Part shown: in pieces, positions 1 to 8,666 of the stretch
How the letters are laid out: the number at the start of each line of letters is the position of its first letter
Position numbering within the stretch: position 1 is the stretch's first letter
Source of the DNA: Hyphomonas sp.
GTDB taxonomy: Bacteria; Pseudomonadota; Alphaproteobacteria; Caulobacterales; Hyphomonadaceae
NCBI RefSeq assembly: GCF_016125515.1
Contig: NZ_WGLO01000001.1
Span: 248,001-312,000, forward strand
Reading direction: 5' to 3'
DNA length: 64,000 bases
Notes under the pieces: model-generated
What the model was told of the DNA's origin: nothing
The model's input: the letters and a program-made list of their open reading frames with translations, nothing else
Database searches by the model: none
Made by a program: the position numbers and the translations under genes

Positions 1-2
1 CA

Positions 3-2363
3 CCGGAAGACCGCGCCCCGCTAGCCGAAGGCAAGCGCACCTGGACCCTGATTCTCGCCATTCTCGGCCTTCTCGCCCTCGGCCTCAGCCTCAAGGCCTG
101 GGACGAACGCCAGGCCGCCGATCGCGCCTTTCTCGCACAGCTGGACGCGGAAGCGCAGATGCTCGCCGCACGCGTGTCGTCCCGCGCCGAAGGGGCCGAG
201 GTTATTCTCAGCCTCGTGGGGCAGAAGGACCTGTCGACGTCCGAGGTCGCGGCCCTCTCGCCCAGCATCGACGCCCTGGTGACGCTCCACGATGCCAGCC
301 AGTCCCTGCCGGCCTCCCGTCTCGGCGCCGCCGCCAAGGCCGCCGGCCAGCTGGCGGAAGGCGAGTCCGGCATTGTGCTTACTGCGCAGGGCGATTTCGT
401 GTTTGTGTCCGCGGTTCCGGACCAGCCGGTCCTGCTGGCCCTGTCCCCGATTGCCGCCACTTTCGCAGAGCCCCGGTCCGCCCGCCTGACGCTGCGTTCG
501 CCCGCCGCCCGGTTCAGCATCGGGAATGCCCAGCTTGCCGCCGCCGCAGACCACGTGCCGGCCCATGGCCCGGCCATCCGTTCCATCGCAGGCAGCGACC
601 GGGCCGGCACGGCCTGCGCCAGTATCGCCGGCAGCGACATCAACATCTGCCTCACGGCGGCGCGGCCCCTGATCAGCGCCGCTGATCTCGTTCGCCTCGC
701 CATTGTCGGCCTGCTTCTCGCGGCGCCCGCCATGGCGCTGCTGGGTCTCACCCGAAGCCTGTCGAACCGCCAGACCGAATTGCTGATCCATGCCACCCGC
801 AACCAGGAATCGGACCGGATCCTTGGCCTTGTCATGCGCGGCGCCCAGTCCGGCTATTGGGAATGGTCGATCGAGAACGAAGCAATCTTCTTCAGCGAAG
901 GTGCAGCCGACATTCTCGGACTTGCGCGTCCCGGCCTCCTGTCGCTCGACGACCTGCTCGCCCGCGCGCCGGTGGACTCCCACGAACGCATCCGCGAGGC
1001 CTTCGACAAGGCCCGCACCATCGGCTGGATCCATCTGACATTTCCCGCCGCCACGCTGCCCGGCCGCTGGGTGGAAATGCGCGGCAGCGTCTCGGTCGAC
1101 CCCGCCAGCGGCAGCCAGGTGTTCGGCGGCATCATGATGGACATCACCGACCGCAAGCAGGCCGACGACCGGATCAAGGCTGCCGAGCGCCGGCTGCGCA
1201 CGGCCATCGAAGGCTTCAACGGTCCCTTTGCGCTCTGGGACTCAAAGGGCCGGCTGCTGTACTGGAACCGCGCATTTGCGCTCGATTTCGGCCTGCAGGA
1301 TACGCTTCGCCCAGGCATGGGCCGCGCCACGGTCCAGATCGCGCGGTCCGGTGCTGTTCTGCTGGAGCGTCAGTCGACCGACGATCCCCACACCACATTG
1401 CTCGCCCTGCGCAACGGACGCTGGCTGAAGCTGATCGAGCGCGCCACACCGGATGGCGGCCTGCTGACGGTCGGCGTTGATGTGTCGGAGAACATTCGCA
1501 ACGAGGAAGAGCTGAAGAAGCAACAGGAAAAGATGCGCCGCGCCGCGCTCGACCTGCAGCGTTCCGAAGGCAAGGCCGAAGCTCTCTCGCGCAAGTATTC
1601 CGAGGAGAAGGTGAAGGCCGAGCACGCCGCTTTCACCAAGTCGGCCTTCCTCGCCAACATGAGCCACGAGTTGCGCACGCCGCTGAACGCCATCATCGGT
1701 TTCTCGGAGATCATGATGAACGAGCTGGCCGGCCCGCTCGGCCATCCGTCGTACAAAGAATACTCCCGCGACATCCTCACCTCCGGCCAGCACCTGCTCG
1801 ACATGATCAATGACATCCTCGACATGGCCAAGATCGAGGCCGGCAAGATGACGATCACGCCGCAGGCCATCGATCCGGTCGATCCGGTCGATGCCGCACT
1901 GCGGATGATCCGGCGCAAGGCCGAGGAGAAGGAGATCGAGCTGGTCCTCGATGCCGCGCCGAACCTGCCGGATATCGACGCCGACCACCGCGCGATCCGC
2001 CAGATGATCCTTAATCTCGTGTCCAACGCCATCAAGTTCACCGATCCCGGCGGCACGATCACCGTGCGCGTCGAACAGCGCGGTCCGGAAATCTACTTCG
2101 CCGTCACCGATACCGGCATCGGCATTCCGGCGGAGGACATCTCGCGCCTCGCGCAGCCGTTCGAGCAGGTCTCCAAGACGAAGGACCGCAACACCGACGG
2201 CACCGGCCTCGGTCTCGCGCTCACCAAGTCCTTCGCCGAAATGCATGGCGGCCGGCTCAATATCGCCTCGATCTATGGCGAGGGCACGACAGTGGCCTTC
2301 AGCCTTCCGATCGGTGGGCCGGGCTCGCTCGGCTACCAGATCGCTGCCCGCGACGTCGCCTGA
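3..2363 (+). CDS. Membrane sensor histidine kinase with two PAS domains, PleC/DivJ-like (5' end outside window)
   Basis: The reading frame is open to the left edge, so the true start lies upstream; the first ATG at 159 falls after an evident N-terminal membrane segment encoded at about 56-115. A second membrane segment lies near residues 177-200 (counting from the ATG at 159). It is followed by two PAS-like regions (about 220-335 and 345-445), a coiled coil, and a HisKA domain with the motif NMSHELRTPLNAIIGF, whose phospho-acceptor is His503. The HATPase_c boxes are N (NLVSNAIKF), G1 (DTGIGIP) and G2 (GTGLGLAL). There is no receiver domain, so it must pass phosphate to a separate regulator. 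The HisKA segment resembles Caulobacter PleC/DivJ as I remember it, but the assignment within that group is uncertain. Its stop codon abuts the stop of the convergent gene. Confidence 0.93.
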   Translation, partial: PEDRAPLAEGKRTWTLILAILGLLALGLSLKAWDERQAADRAFLAQLDAEAQMLAARVSSRAEGAEVILSLVGQKDLSTSEVAALSPSIDALVTLHDASQSLPASRLGAAAKAAGQLAEGESGIVLTAQGDFVFVSAVPDQPVLLALSPIAATFAEPRSARLTLRSPAARFSIGNAQLAAAADHVPAHGPAIRSIAGSDRAGTACASIAGSDINICLTAARPLISAADLVRLAIVGLLLAAPAMALLGLTRSLSNRQTELLIHATRNQESDRILGLVMRGAQSGYWEWSIENEAIFFSEGAADILGLARPGLLSLDDLLARAPVDSHERIREAFDKARTIGWIHLTFPAATLPGRWVEMRGSVSVDPASGSQVFGGIMMDITDRKQADDRIKAAERRLRTAIEGFNGPFALWDSKGRLLYWNRAFALDFGLQDTLRPGMGRATVQIARSGAVLLERQSTDDPHTTLLALRNGRWLKLIERATPDGGLLTVGVDVSENIRNEEELKKQQEKMRRAALDLQRSEGKAEALSRKYSEEKVKAEHAAFTKSAFLANMSHELRTPLNAIIGFSEIMMNELAGPLGHPSYKEYSRDILTSGQHLLDMINDILDMAKIEAGKMTITPQAIDPVDPVDAALRMIRRKAEEKEIELVLDAAPNLPDIDADHRAIRQMILNLVSNAIKFTDPGGTITVRVEQRGPEIYFAVTDTGIGIPAEDISRLAQPFEQVSKTKDRNTDGTGLGLALTKSFAEMHGGRLNIASIYGEGTTVAFSLPIGGPGSLGYQIAARDVA

Positions 2364-2966
2364 TCAGGGCCGCACATTCCAGGCCGTGATCTCTGACCGG
2401 CCGGGCGCAACCACGATTTCACCCCAAGCGCCAGTCTTCAGTTTCCGGTCCAAGCCGTCCGGCTTGGTGTCCACCACATCCGGCAGGAAGCGGGCCGTTC
2501 CATTGCTTGTAACAACGAGCACATTGGCCGCGTCGGGCAGCGCCGCGATTCCGGCCAGCAGTGCGGCCCATCCGGCCCGGATCGCGGCAGGGTCCACATC
2601 CCATCCCGGCGGCACCGTGCCATCCTCGTCCCAGGCCTTCAGCGCCGCTTCGCCAAGGCGGGCAACCACGACTGCCTCAGCCTGGTTCTCGTCCGGGCCA
2701 TAGTCGATCTCGCGCAGGAAGCTGCGGATCAGCAGGGCCGGCGCATCCGTTCGTGTACTGAGTATTGCCCGCGCCGTCGCGCGCGTACGTTCCAGAGGCG
2801 AGGCCAGCGCTCCGGCAAAGCGCGTGCCGGCAAAGTGCGCAGCCAACTTTTCCGCCTGCGCCTTGCCGGAGTTGGACAGTGGCAGGTCGGTGCGCCCGCC
2901 GACGCGGGTCACCACATCGCCTGCATCAAACGTGTTGCCATGCCGGACGACAAACAGGCGCGCCAT
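2364..2966 (-). CDS. Histidine phosphatase superfamily (phosphoglycerate mutase-like) protein
   Basis: The 200-residue protein begins MARLFVVRHGNTFD. The RHG motif carries the catalytic histidine of the histidine-phosphatase fold, and a second conserved region (LASPLERTRATA) matches the phosphate-pocket arginine segment. A probable acid residue lies in FLREIDYG. Substrate is not deducible; members include phosphoglycerate mutases, cobalamin-pathway phosphatases and SixA-like enzymes. The start lies only 3 bp after the kdsB stop, so the two are almost certainly co-transcribed and translationally coupled. The 3' end directly abuts the sensor kinase stop (shared TGATCA), leaving no room for a terminator between the convergent genes. 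Confidence 0.9.
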   Translation of the reverse strand: MARLFVVRHGNTFDAGDVVTRVGGRTDLPLSNSGKAQAEKLAAHFAGTRFAGALASPLERTRATARAILSTRTDAPALLIRSFLREIDYGPDENQAEAVVVARLGEAALKAWDEDGTVPPGWDVDPAAIRAGWAALLAGIAALPDAANVLVVTSNGTARFLPDVVDTKPDGLDRKLKTGAWGEIVVAPGRSEITAWNVRP

Positions 2967-2969
2967 GGC

Positions 2970-3779
2970 TCACACCAGATCCGGATCGCCGTATTCGGCG
3001 ACCAGGCGTTCGGCGAGCGCAATGTCCTCCGCCGTGTCGATGCCGGGAATGGCGATCCGCCCGGGTTGCACTTCCACCGCCTGCACGCTCATGCCGTTCT
3101 CGATCAGGCGCAGCTGTTCGAGGCCTTCCAGCCGCTCATACCGGCTCTCGGGCAGCGCGCAGTAGCGCTGCAGCGCCTCCAGGCGGAAGCCGTAGAGCCC
3201 GATATGCTGCAGCACCGGCGAGAGCGGGTTCAGCTTGCGCAGCTCGGCTTCCTTGCGCATCGCGGGCAGGATGATCTTGGAAAACCAGATCGCCCGTCCC
3301 GCCGGATCGGTCACCAGCGTCGTGCCGGAAAAGGGCGTCTCTTGCTTGTGCGCCCGCAGCCGGTCGAGCGCCTCCCAGCTGAGACGGATGCAGGGCGTTG
3401 CCGCGTCCGTGCCGGACGTCGCCAGCGCCTCGACGATAGCCACCACATGCGCCGACGGCGTGAAAGGCGCATCGCCCTGCAGGTTCACGACGAATTCGGG
3501 CTCGGCGCCCAGCCCCTCAACCGCTGCCAGTGCGCGGTCGGATCCCGATGGTAGGGCCGGATCCGTCATCACCACCGGAATGCCGGCATCGCGGCAGAAT
3601 TCCAGGATACGCGTATCATCGGTCGCCACAGCAAAGTCAGCATCGGTCAGCTGCTCTGCGGCCCGGCGGGCAAGGCCCGCAACGCGCTCCACCATCGTGC
3701 GCCCGGCGATCATGGCCAGCGGCTTGCCGGGCAGGCGTGTCGAGGCATAGCGGGCGGGAACGACGATCAGGGTTTTCAT
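2970..3779 (-). CDS. kdsB: 3-deoxy-manno-octulosonate cytidylyltransferase (CMP-KDO synthetase)
   Basis: This cytoplasmic enzyme activates KDO with CTP for lipid A/inner-core LPS synthesis. The N-terminus has the nucleotidyltransferase signature IVVPARYASTRLPGKPL, and NLQGDAPF near residue 100 is the KdsB metal/CTP motif. C-terminal HIGLYGFR and a terminal GIDTAEDI are also family hallmarks. At 269 residues it is slightly longer than the usual 245-260. It sits in the middle of a minus-strand operon: a small lipoprotein gene ends 21 bp upstream and the histidine phosphatase starts 3 bp downstream. Confidence 0.95.
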   Translation of the reverse strand: MKTLIVVPARYASTRLPGKPLAMIAGRTMVERVAGLARRAAEQLTDADFAVATDDTRILEFCRDAGIPVVMTDPALPSGSDRALAAVEGLGAEPEFVVNLQGDAPFTPSAHVVAIVEALATSGTDAATPCIRLSWEALDRLRAHKQETPFSGTTLVTDPAGRAIWFSKIILPAMRKEAELRKLNPLSPVLQHIGLYGFRLEALQRYCALPESRYERLEGLEQLRLIENGMSVQAVEVQPGRIAIPGIDTAEDIALAERLVAEYGDPDLV

Positions 3780-3800
3780 GGGCGCAGCCTGTACGACGGA

Positions 3801-4226
3801 TCAGTTCTGGCTGTCGATCACCAGGCTCAGCGCCAGGATCGGCCCGACCCATTCAAGCGCTTCGTCCGATACGCCCTCGCGGCGCAGGAACTCGGTAAAG
3901 GCTGGTACGAACTCCGCGTCCTTGCCGCATTGGTCATAGGCCGATTGCAGTTCCGGCAGCACAATCCGTTCAAAGCTGCGGGCGAACTTGCGCAGGTCGT
4001 CCGCCTTGGAGGCCAGCAGGATCGCTTGCACGGGGTCGATGTCGCCGTCCGCCCGTTTCAGGTCGCGCAGGTCCGACACCAGGCCGCGATTGGCGACTGC
4101 GAAATTGCGCAGCACCTTTTCGGTCCGGTAGTCGATCCATTCGGTGGTGCAGGGCTTGGGCGCGGTGGCGCATGCGCTCAGCGAGGCTGTAAGCAACAGC
4201 GCGGCACAGAGGGCTTTGAAGGTCAT
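3801..4226 (-). CDS. Small lipoprotein of unknown function
   Basis: I chose the ATG at 4226 because it begins a clean lipoprotein signal (MTFKALCAALLLTASLSAC) with the lipobox LSAC. The longer open frame to 4286 only adds an unlikely charged extension. The mature part is about 120 residues, mostly helical and charged. It has one Cys near the N-terminus (KPCTTEW) and one in DQCGKD, which could form a disulfide. I do not recognise the family. It is the first gene of the minus-strand operon with kdsB, which is compatible with an envelope role but does not prove one. Confidence 0.8.
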   Translation of the reverse strand: MTFKALCAALLLTASLSACATAPKPCTTEWIDYRTEKVLRNFAVANRGLVSDLRDLKRADGDIDPVQAILLASKADDLRKFARSFERIVLPELQSAYDQCGKDAEFVPAFTEFLRREGVSDEALEWVGPILALSLVIDSQN

Positions 4227-4302
4227 GGCGGCGGCTCCCAGTTTTGTCGTTGGCGCGCACCCTAACGGGTCCGCCTGCCGGCGCAAAGCGGCGCGGCTCA
4301 GG

Positions 4303-4333
4303 CAAAAGAAAACCCCGGCTGCAGGAGCCGGGG
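4303..4333 (-). terminator. Rho-independent terminator after the M56 gene
   Basis: A perfect 8-bp stem (CCCCGGCT / AGCCGGGG at 4313-4320 and 4326-4333) with a 5-nt loop is followed, on the minus strand, by a T-rich run (TTTTCTTTT). It lies 36 bp past the M56 stop and upstream of the next minus-strand gene, so it separates the BlaI/M56 operon from the kdsB operon. Confidence 0.85.
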
Positions 4334-4368
4334 CTGAAGGGATTGATTGAGGGGGCGCCGATCTGTTC

Positions 4369-6405
4369 TTACTTCTGCGGAGTCTTCGGCGTGTCAGGTG
4401 TCTTGGGCGTCGCGGGCGTTTCCGGGGTTTCGGGCGCCGCTGGCGGTTCGATCATGTCTCCGTCATCATCGCTGCGGAACACCATCACATGCTTGCGTTT
4501 CTGGCCTTCGGAGGCCGCCGTAAACGCGGCTTTTTCGGCTTCGGTGATTCCGGGGTAGCTGTCGACCGCAGCCAGCGTGCTGGCCGCTTTGAGGTTGGCA
4601 CGGTCGCCTTCGACGCAGGCCAGCCGCACGGCTTCGCCATCTGCGTCCTTGCGCTCGATGATGCGGGTTTCGCCCGTGGCCAGCTCGGCGTCTTTGCAGG
4701 CGCTGACCAGTTCCTCGACCAGATCAGCCTGGGCTTCGATCCGTGCTTCGAACTCGGGACCGAAACGCTCGTCCATGATCCGCTCGATTTCTGCGCCGTT
4801 CTCTTCCATCCGGCGTTCGATAACGATCATCTTGCTTTCCATCTTGGCCTCGTGCGCATCCATCTCGGCTTCGCGCGCGGCCAGCTTGGCCTCCAGGGCG
4901 GCGCCTTTGGCTTCCAGTTTGGCCATCAGGGCTTCACGTTCTTCTTCGGTCAGTTCGCCGCCGGAGGTGCGCACCCGCACCACAACGTGCTTGCCGTCTT
5001 CATCGGCGGAGTGCTCGACGATGTCGCCGGACAGGTTCGCCATCTCTTCGGCGAGGGCTTCGAATTCCTTCCAGTCGGCGCTGTCCGTCCAGTCCATGAC
5101 CGGGCCGACCACGATATGGCGGGACAGTTCGTTGGCGTCGATCTCGATCTGGTGCTGCAGCTCCAGCACTTCGGTCGGCATCGGCGGAACCGGCAACACC
5201 TTGGCCATCGGATCGCCCAGCAACACCATCTGGCGGTCCTCGGCGCCGCCGTTGAGCGCAAGGCTATCCATCTCGATCCGGAATTCATGGCGCTCGACCG
5301 GCTCGGATTTGTCCGGCTCGCCGGCGACAGCGACCGAGGAGGTGATGGCCAGAGTCGAGACGCCGAACAGAAGGGCTGCGCCGAAACCGATCATGCGGCG
5401 GCGGGACGAAGGGGCAGGATAGGACATGCGGGTCAGTCTTTCTTTGAGGGCGTGAGTGAGGGGCAGCCGCGCGGCGGCAAGGACAGGTTCGGGCAGGTGC
5501 AGGCGGGCGGCTTTCACCAGCGTCGACCCATAGGCATGCGGGCTCGTCTGGCAGCGGCTGAGGACATCGGCGTCGCAGGCGGCTTCCTGGTCCGTGCGGA
5601 AGGCGTTGCGGGCGATGTACGCAAGCGGGTTGAACCACAGCGCGGCCACCAACAGTTCCGAAGCTTGCAGGGCCCAGAGGTCACCGCGGCGCACATGCAT
5701 CATCTCGTGGGCCAGGGCGGCGCGGGCTTCGGACGGTGTATAATCTTCCTCGAACCAGGCCGGCATCACCACGACCGGGCGCAGTAGGCCGGTCACGAAC
5801 GGGCCGCGCGAGATCAGGCTCGCCACGACGCGGGGCGGACGGCGCAGGCCGGTCTCGGCGGCGAGATCCGCAGCGACATCAGCCATCCGCGTGGACACAG
5901 GCATCGCTTCACGCTCGACCGTCTTCATGAACTCGAAGTGCGTAATCAGGCTGCGGGCCGCGAAGTACAGGGCACCAGCGACCCAGACGGCCACGCCGGT
6001 CATCAATGCCAGCGTCAGCAGGTCGACCGGGAAGGCCGAGCCATCGATCATGGCAGGTGCAGCCGTCGGCAAGGACGCCGGGCCTGCAGGCGTCACGACC
6101 GACACAGTCCCTTCGACGCTCACCGAATTGATCGCCGTGCTCGTGCGTGACGTGACGTGCTCGGTCGTCGTTGTTGCGGCGGGCGCGAGACCTCCGAGAT
6201 CGAGGTTCAGGAACGAAACCGGCGTCGTCATCGGCGGCATGAAGAAGCGCACCACCGGAATTGCCCACAGGAGGTAGACAATCCCTGCGCCGAACTGGCG
6301 CGACACGGCGCGGCGCAGCATCAGCACCACCAGGATCAGCACTGAAACCGCAAGCAGGGTTTCCAGCGCATGCGAAAGATCACCATTCAGGATAGCGTGG
6401 ATCAT
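4369..6405 (-). CDS. BlaR1-like M56 zinc metalloprotease sensor with periplasmic coiled-coil domain
   Basis: Membrane segments are visible near residues 14-32, 36-57 and 134-155. The zinc protease motif HEMMH follows at 233-237, with the likely third ligand in DQEAACDAD near 285. A last membrane segment lies at about 342-366. In BlaR1/MecR1 the protease cleaves its partner repressor after an outside signal. Here the roughly 310-residue C-terminal periplasmic part lacks any penicillin-binding (SxxK...KTG) domain. Instead it has a charged coiled coil (EAKLEAKGAALEAKLAAREA, about 490-560) and ends in a Pro/Thr-rich tail of PETP/PKTP units. The start overlaps the blaI-like stop by 4 bp (ATGA), so the pair is one operon. 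The signal sensed is unknown; a beta-lactam signal is not supported. Confidence 0.92.
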   Translation of the reverse strand: MIHAILNGDLSHALETLLAVSVLILVVLMLRRAVSRQFGAGIVYLLWAIPVVRFFMPPMTTPVSFLNLDLGGLAPAATTTTEHVTSRTSTAINSVSVEGTVSVVTPAGPASLPTAAPAMIDGSAFPVDLLTLALMTGVAVWVAGALYFAARSLITHFEFMKTVEREAMPVSTRMADVAADLAAETGLRRPPRVVASLISRGPFVTGLLRPVVVMPAWFEEDYTPSEARAALAHEMMHVRRGDLWALQASELLVAALWFNPLAYIARNAFRTDQEAACDADVLSRCQTSPHAYGSTLVKAARLHLPEPVLAAARLPLTHALKERLTRMSYPAPSSRRRMIGFGAALLFGVSTLAITSSVAVAGEPDKSEPVERHEFRIEMDSLALNGGAEDRQMVLLGDPMAKVLPVPPMPTEVLELQHQIEIDANELSRHIVVGPVMDWTDSADWKEFEALAEEMANLSGDIVEHSADEDGKHVVVRVRTSGGELTEEEREALMAKLEAKGAALEAKLAAREAEMDAHEAKMESKMIVIERRMEENGAEIERIMDERFGPEFEARIEAQADLVEELVSACKDAELATGETRIIERKDADGEAVRLACVEGDRANLKAASTLAAVDSYPGITEAEKAAFTAASEGQKRKHVMVFRSDDDGDMIEPPAAPETPETPATPKTPDTPKTPQK

Positions 6406-6767
6406 TTCTTCAGGTCCCCCAGGAGCTTTTCGAGCGCGGCAATGTCTTCGCGGGTCAGGCCACGGCTGTCAGCAAGATGGGCCACCAGCGGGGCGGCGCG
6501 GCCGGAGAAGACGCGATCAATGAACTGCGTCGCCGCTTCGGCCTTGTATTCGTCTTCTTTGATCTGCGGGAAATAGAGGTAGCGCCGGCCATCCTCTTCG
6601 GTGCGCAACGCGCCTTTCTCCACCAGACGGGCGAGGAAGGTTTTCACCGTGCGCACGTTCCAGTCGCGCCCGTCGCCGAGGGCGTCGTGCACATCGCTGG
6701 CCGCAAGGCCGGGACGTGCCCACAGCACCTCCATGACTTCTAGTTCTGAAGCGGAAATCTGCATCAT
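6402..6767 (-). CDS. BlaI/MecI/CopY-family winged-helix repressor
   Basis: The 121-residue protein has the BlaI layout: a winged helix (SASELEVMEVLWARPGLAASDVH ... NVRTVKTFLARLVEKGAL) and a C-terminal dimerisation helix pair where the partner protease normally cuts. Two adjacent ATGs (6767 and 6764) are possible; the Shine-Dalgarno AGGTGGAG sits just upstream. It is first in the operon with the M56 protease. Two dyads with ACTACA half-sites cover its promoter, which is the expected autoregulation. No beta-lactamase or PBP gene is nearby, so the regulon is likely elsewhere or the system is dedicated to another envelope stress. Confidence 0.95.
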   Translation of the reverse strand: MMQISASELEVMEVLWARPGLAASDVHDALGDGRDWNVRTVKTFLARLVEKGALRTEEDGRRYLYFPQIKEDEYKAEAATQFIDRVFSGRAAPLVAHLADSRGLTREDIAALEKLLGDLKK

Positions 6768-6782
6768 GCTCCACCTGACATA

Positions 6783-6800
6783 TGACTACATGCGTGGTCA
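6783..6800. promoter_or_regulatory. BlaI-type operator 1 (proximal)
   Basis: TGACTAC-ATGC-GTGGTCA is an 18-bp dyad with one mismatched arm pair. The left half contains ACTACA, the half-site of bla/mec operators. It lies 15 bp upstream of the repressor start and covers the predicted -10 (minus strand TATGAC, 6797-6802). Confidence 0.8.
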
Positions 6801-6825
6801 TATTATTGACTACAGCCGTGGTCAA
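6797..6825 (-). promoter_or_regulatory. Predicted sigma-70 promoter of the BlaI/M56 operon
   Basis: On the minus strand TTGACC (6820-6825) and TATGAC (6797-6802) are separated by exactly 17 bp. Each element is embedded in one of the two operator dyads, so repressor binding would occlude both. Transcription would start near 6790, leaving a leader of about 25 nt. Confidence 0.65.
6807..6824. promoter_or_regulatory. BlaI-type operator 2 (distal)
   Basis: TGACTAC-AGCC-GTGGTCA has arms identical to operator 1, offset by exactly 24 bp. It overlaps the predicted -35 (minus strand TTGACC, 6820-6825). Confidence 0.8.
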
Positions 6826-6963
6826 CAGGGGCAACATGAAAAGAAGGTAAGCTCGTCTTCCGCAGCACAGGGGCCCGGGTGCCCTTCATTTCCGCGAACC
6901 GGTCCTGTAGGGTTAACCAGTATAGCGTATCACGGCCCCGTCCGGCCCCCGGGAGTTTGAAGC

Positions 6964-7686
6964 ATGAGACCTGGCATGATTGCGGCTCTGGTTCTTGCGA
7001 TCCTCCCCGCAGGGTGCGAATCGGCCGGCGTCTATGCCCCCGTCCTTGGCACCATCCTCACCGATCCCTCCGCGCCGCTGACCACCGCCGAAATCGACGC
7101 AGGCCTGCGCGAGGCGCTGACCGTCGGCACCACGAATGTTGCCAGCCAGCTGGGCAGGGAGAACGGCTATTTCGGGGATCCGCGCATCCGCATCCCGCTG
7201 CCGAAAACCTATCGCGAGGTCCAACGCAACCTCGCCGTGATCGGCGCCAGCGGTCCGCTCGATGATGTCGAGCTGCGCCTCAACCGGGCGGCCGAAGCCT
7301 CGGTTCCCGAAGCGCGGGCCCTGATCCTCGGCGCTGTGCGCAACATGACCATCGAGGATGCCCTCGGCATCCTGCGCGGCGGCCCCACAGCCGCCACCGA
7401 TTTCCTCCGCGCGCGGACGGAGACCCAGCTGACCGCCGCCTTCACTCCGCACGTGCGCACTGCGCTGGCCGAGTCCGGGGCCTTCCGGTCGATGGAAAAC
7501 TACCTGAAGGGAATCGGCCTCGGCGGCACGACGTCGAGCGTGCAGGCGGACTTGACGTCGCATGCAGTAAAGCTCGGGCTTGACGGCATCTTCCTCTATG
7601 TGGCGGAAGAGGAGAAGAAAATCCGGGAGAATCCAGTGGCGCGTACGACCGATCTGCTCCGCAAGGTGTTTGGAGCTGCTGGCTGA
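6964..7686 (+). CDS. DUF4197-family lipoprotein
   Basis: The protein starts with a short signal and a lipobox (ILPAGC). The rest matches my recollection of DUF4197: TTAEIDAGLREALTVGT, YFGDPRIRIPLP, ATDFLRARTETQL and a C-terminal DGIFLYVAEEEKKIRENP. It is predicted to be anchored to a membrane on the periplasmic side; its biochemical role is unknown. The ATG at 6964 follows GGGAG by 9 nt. Its stop overlaps the next start (TGATG), so it is coupled to the alpha/beta hydrolase. The preceding 196-bp gap holds the BlaI promoter on the other strand. Confidence 0.88.
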   Translation: MRPGMIAALVLAILPAGCESAGVYAPVLGTILTDPSAPLTTAEIDAGLREALTVGTTNVASQLGRENGYFGDPRIRIPLPKTYREVQRNLAVIGASGPLDDVELRLNRAAEASVPEARALILGAVRNMTIEDALGILRGGPTAATDFLRARTETQLTAAFTPHVRTALAESGAFRSMENYLKGIGLGGTTSSVQADLTSHAVKLGLDGIFLYVAEEEKKIRENPVARTTDLLRKVFGAAG

Positions 7687-8663
7687 TGCGCCGTTTCCGT
7701 GAGCCTTTGAAGTCTGGCGGCGAGATGGCCGGCATCGAGTTCGGCGATCCGATCAAGCCCTATGCCGCCGTCTGGCTGCATGCCACCGGCTTCAATGCGA
7801 TGACCTACCAGTCGATGCTCGCACCGCTCGGCCTGCGCGCCCGCGTGGCGGCGCTCGATTTGCGCGGCCATGGCCGCTCGACCTTGCCGGCCAAGGGCTC
7901 GCTCGCCTCCTGGAACAAGTACCGCGACGACGTGATCGCCTTCCTCGACGAGGAAGCGCCGCACGGCGTCGTACTGGGTGGTCACTCGATGGGCGGCTGC
8001 GTAGCGCTGCTGGTCGCCGGCAAGCGGCCGGATCTCGTGAAGGGCCTCGTGCTCGCCGATCCGGTGATCCTGTCGCGCAAGACCTATTTCTGGAACCATG
8101 TCTTTCCGCCGGTCAACTGGCTGACGTCGCGCAACAACATGGCGGCGCGCGCGAAGAAGCGGCGCGCCGAATTCAGCTCCTTCATCGAAGCGCTGGACAA
8201 CTATTCCAGCAAGCCGGCCTTCAAGTCCTGGCGTGAACCTTTCCTCGCCGATTACCTGCTCGATGGTCTAGACCGCGCCGACCATGGCCATGCGGACGCC
8301 GAGAAGCAGAGCTGGAAACTGCTGTGCACTCCGAAATGGGAAGCCAAGACCTTCGGGGCGCATCGCCACCGTCCATGGGCGGCGCTCCGCAAGGTGCGCA
8401 AGAAGAAGATCCCCATTGTCATCCTCCGCCCGAACCGCGACTCCGTGATTTCCGGAAAGGTCCGCGCCCAGATCATCCAGCAGAACCCTTCGCTGATGAT
8501 GCGCGGCATCCGCGGCACGTCGCACTTCCTGCCGATGGAAGCGCCCTACGAGATCCGCGACCAGCTCTCGGCCTTCATCGCGCGCCTCGTCGAACGCCTG
8601 ACCCTGGAAGAAGACGCCCCCGTCTCGCGCAGCCTCGGCCAGCGCCGGCGCCGGGCGGGGTAG
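7686..8663 (+). CDS. Alpha/beta hydrolase
   Basis: The fold is shown by DLRGHGRS, the nucleophile elbow GGHSMGG (serine within GHSMG, about residue 101) and a C-terminal GTSHFLPMEAP that supplies the catalytic histidine. A lid-like helical segment lies between about 130 and 225. Substrate cannot be read from the sequence; esterase, lipase or C-C hydrolase activities are all possible. It overlaps the DUF4197 stop by TGATG and is convergent with the MarR gene 3 bp downstream. The strongly basic C-terminus (RRRRAG) is unusual but may be unstructured. Confidence 0.9.
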   Translation: MRRFREPLKSGGEMAGIEFGDPIKPYAAVWLHATGFNAMTYQSMLAPLGLRARVAALDLRGHGRSTLPAKGSLASWNKYRDDVIAFLDEEAPHGVVLGGHSMGGCVALLVAGKRPDLVKGLVLADPVILSRKTYFWNHVFPPVNWLTSRNNMAARAKKRRAEFSSFIEALDNYSSKPAFKSWREPFLADYLLDGLDRADHGHADAEKQSWKLLCTPKWEAKTFGAHRHRPWAALRKVRKKKIPIVILRPNRDSVISGKVRAQIIQQNPSLMMRGIRGTSHFLPMEAPYEIRDQLSAFIARLVERLTLEEDAPVSRSLGQRRRRAG

Positions 8664-8666
8664 GGC

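Noticed and set aside
4369-6767. Beta-lactam resistance (bla/mec) locus
   Set aside because: The sensor lacks a penicillin-binding domain and no beta-lactamase or PBP gene is near, so only the regulatory architecture is shared.
6900-6915. TTAACCAG half-site near 6914 as a CtrA box
   Set aside because: Only one half matches; nothing resembling TTAA occurs seven bases on.
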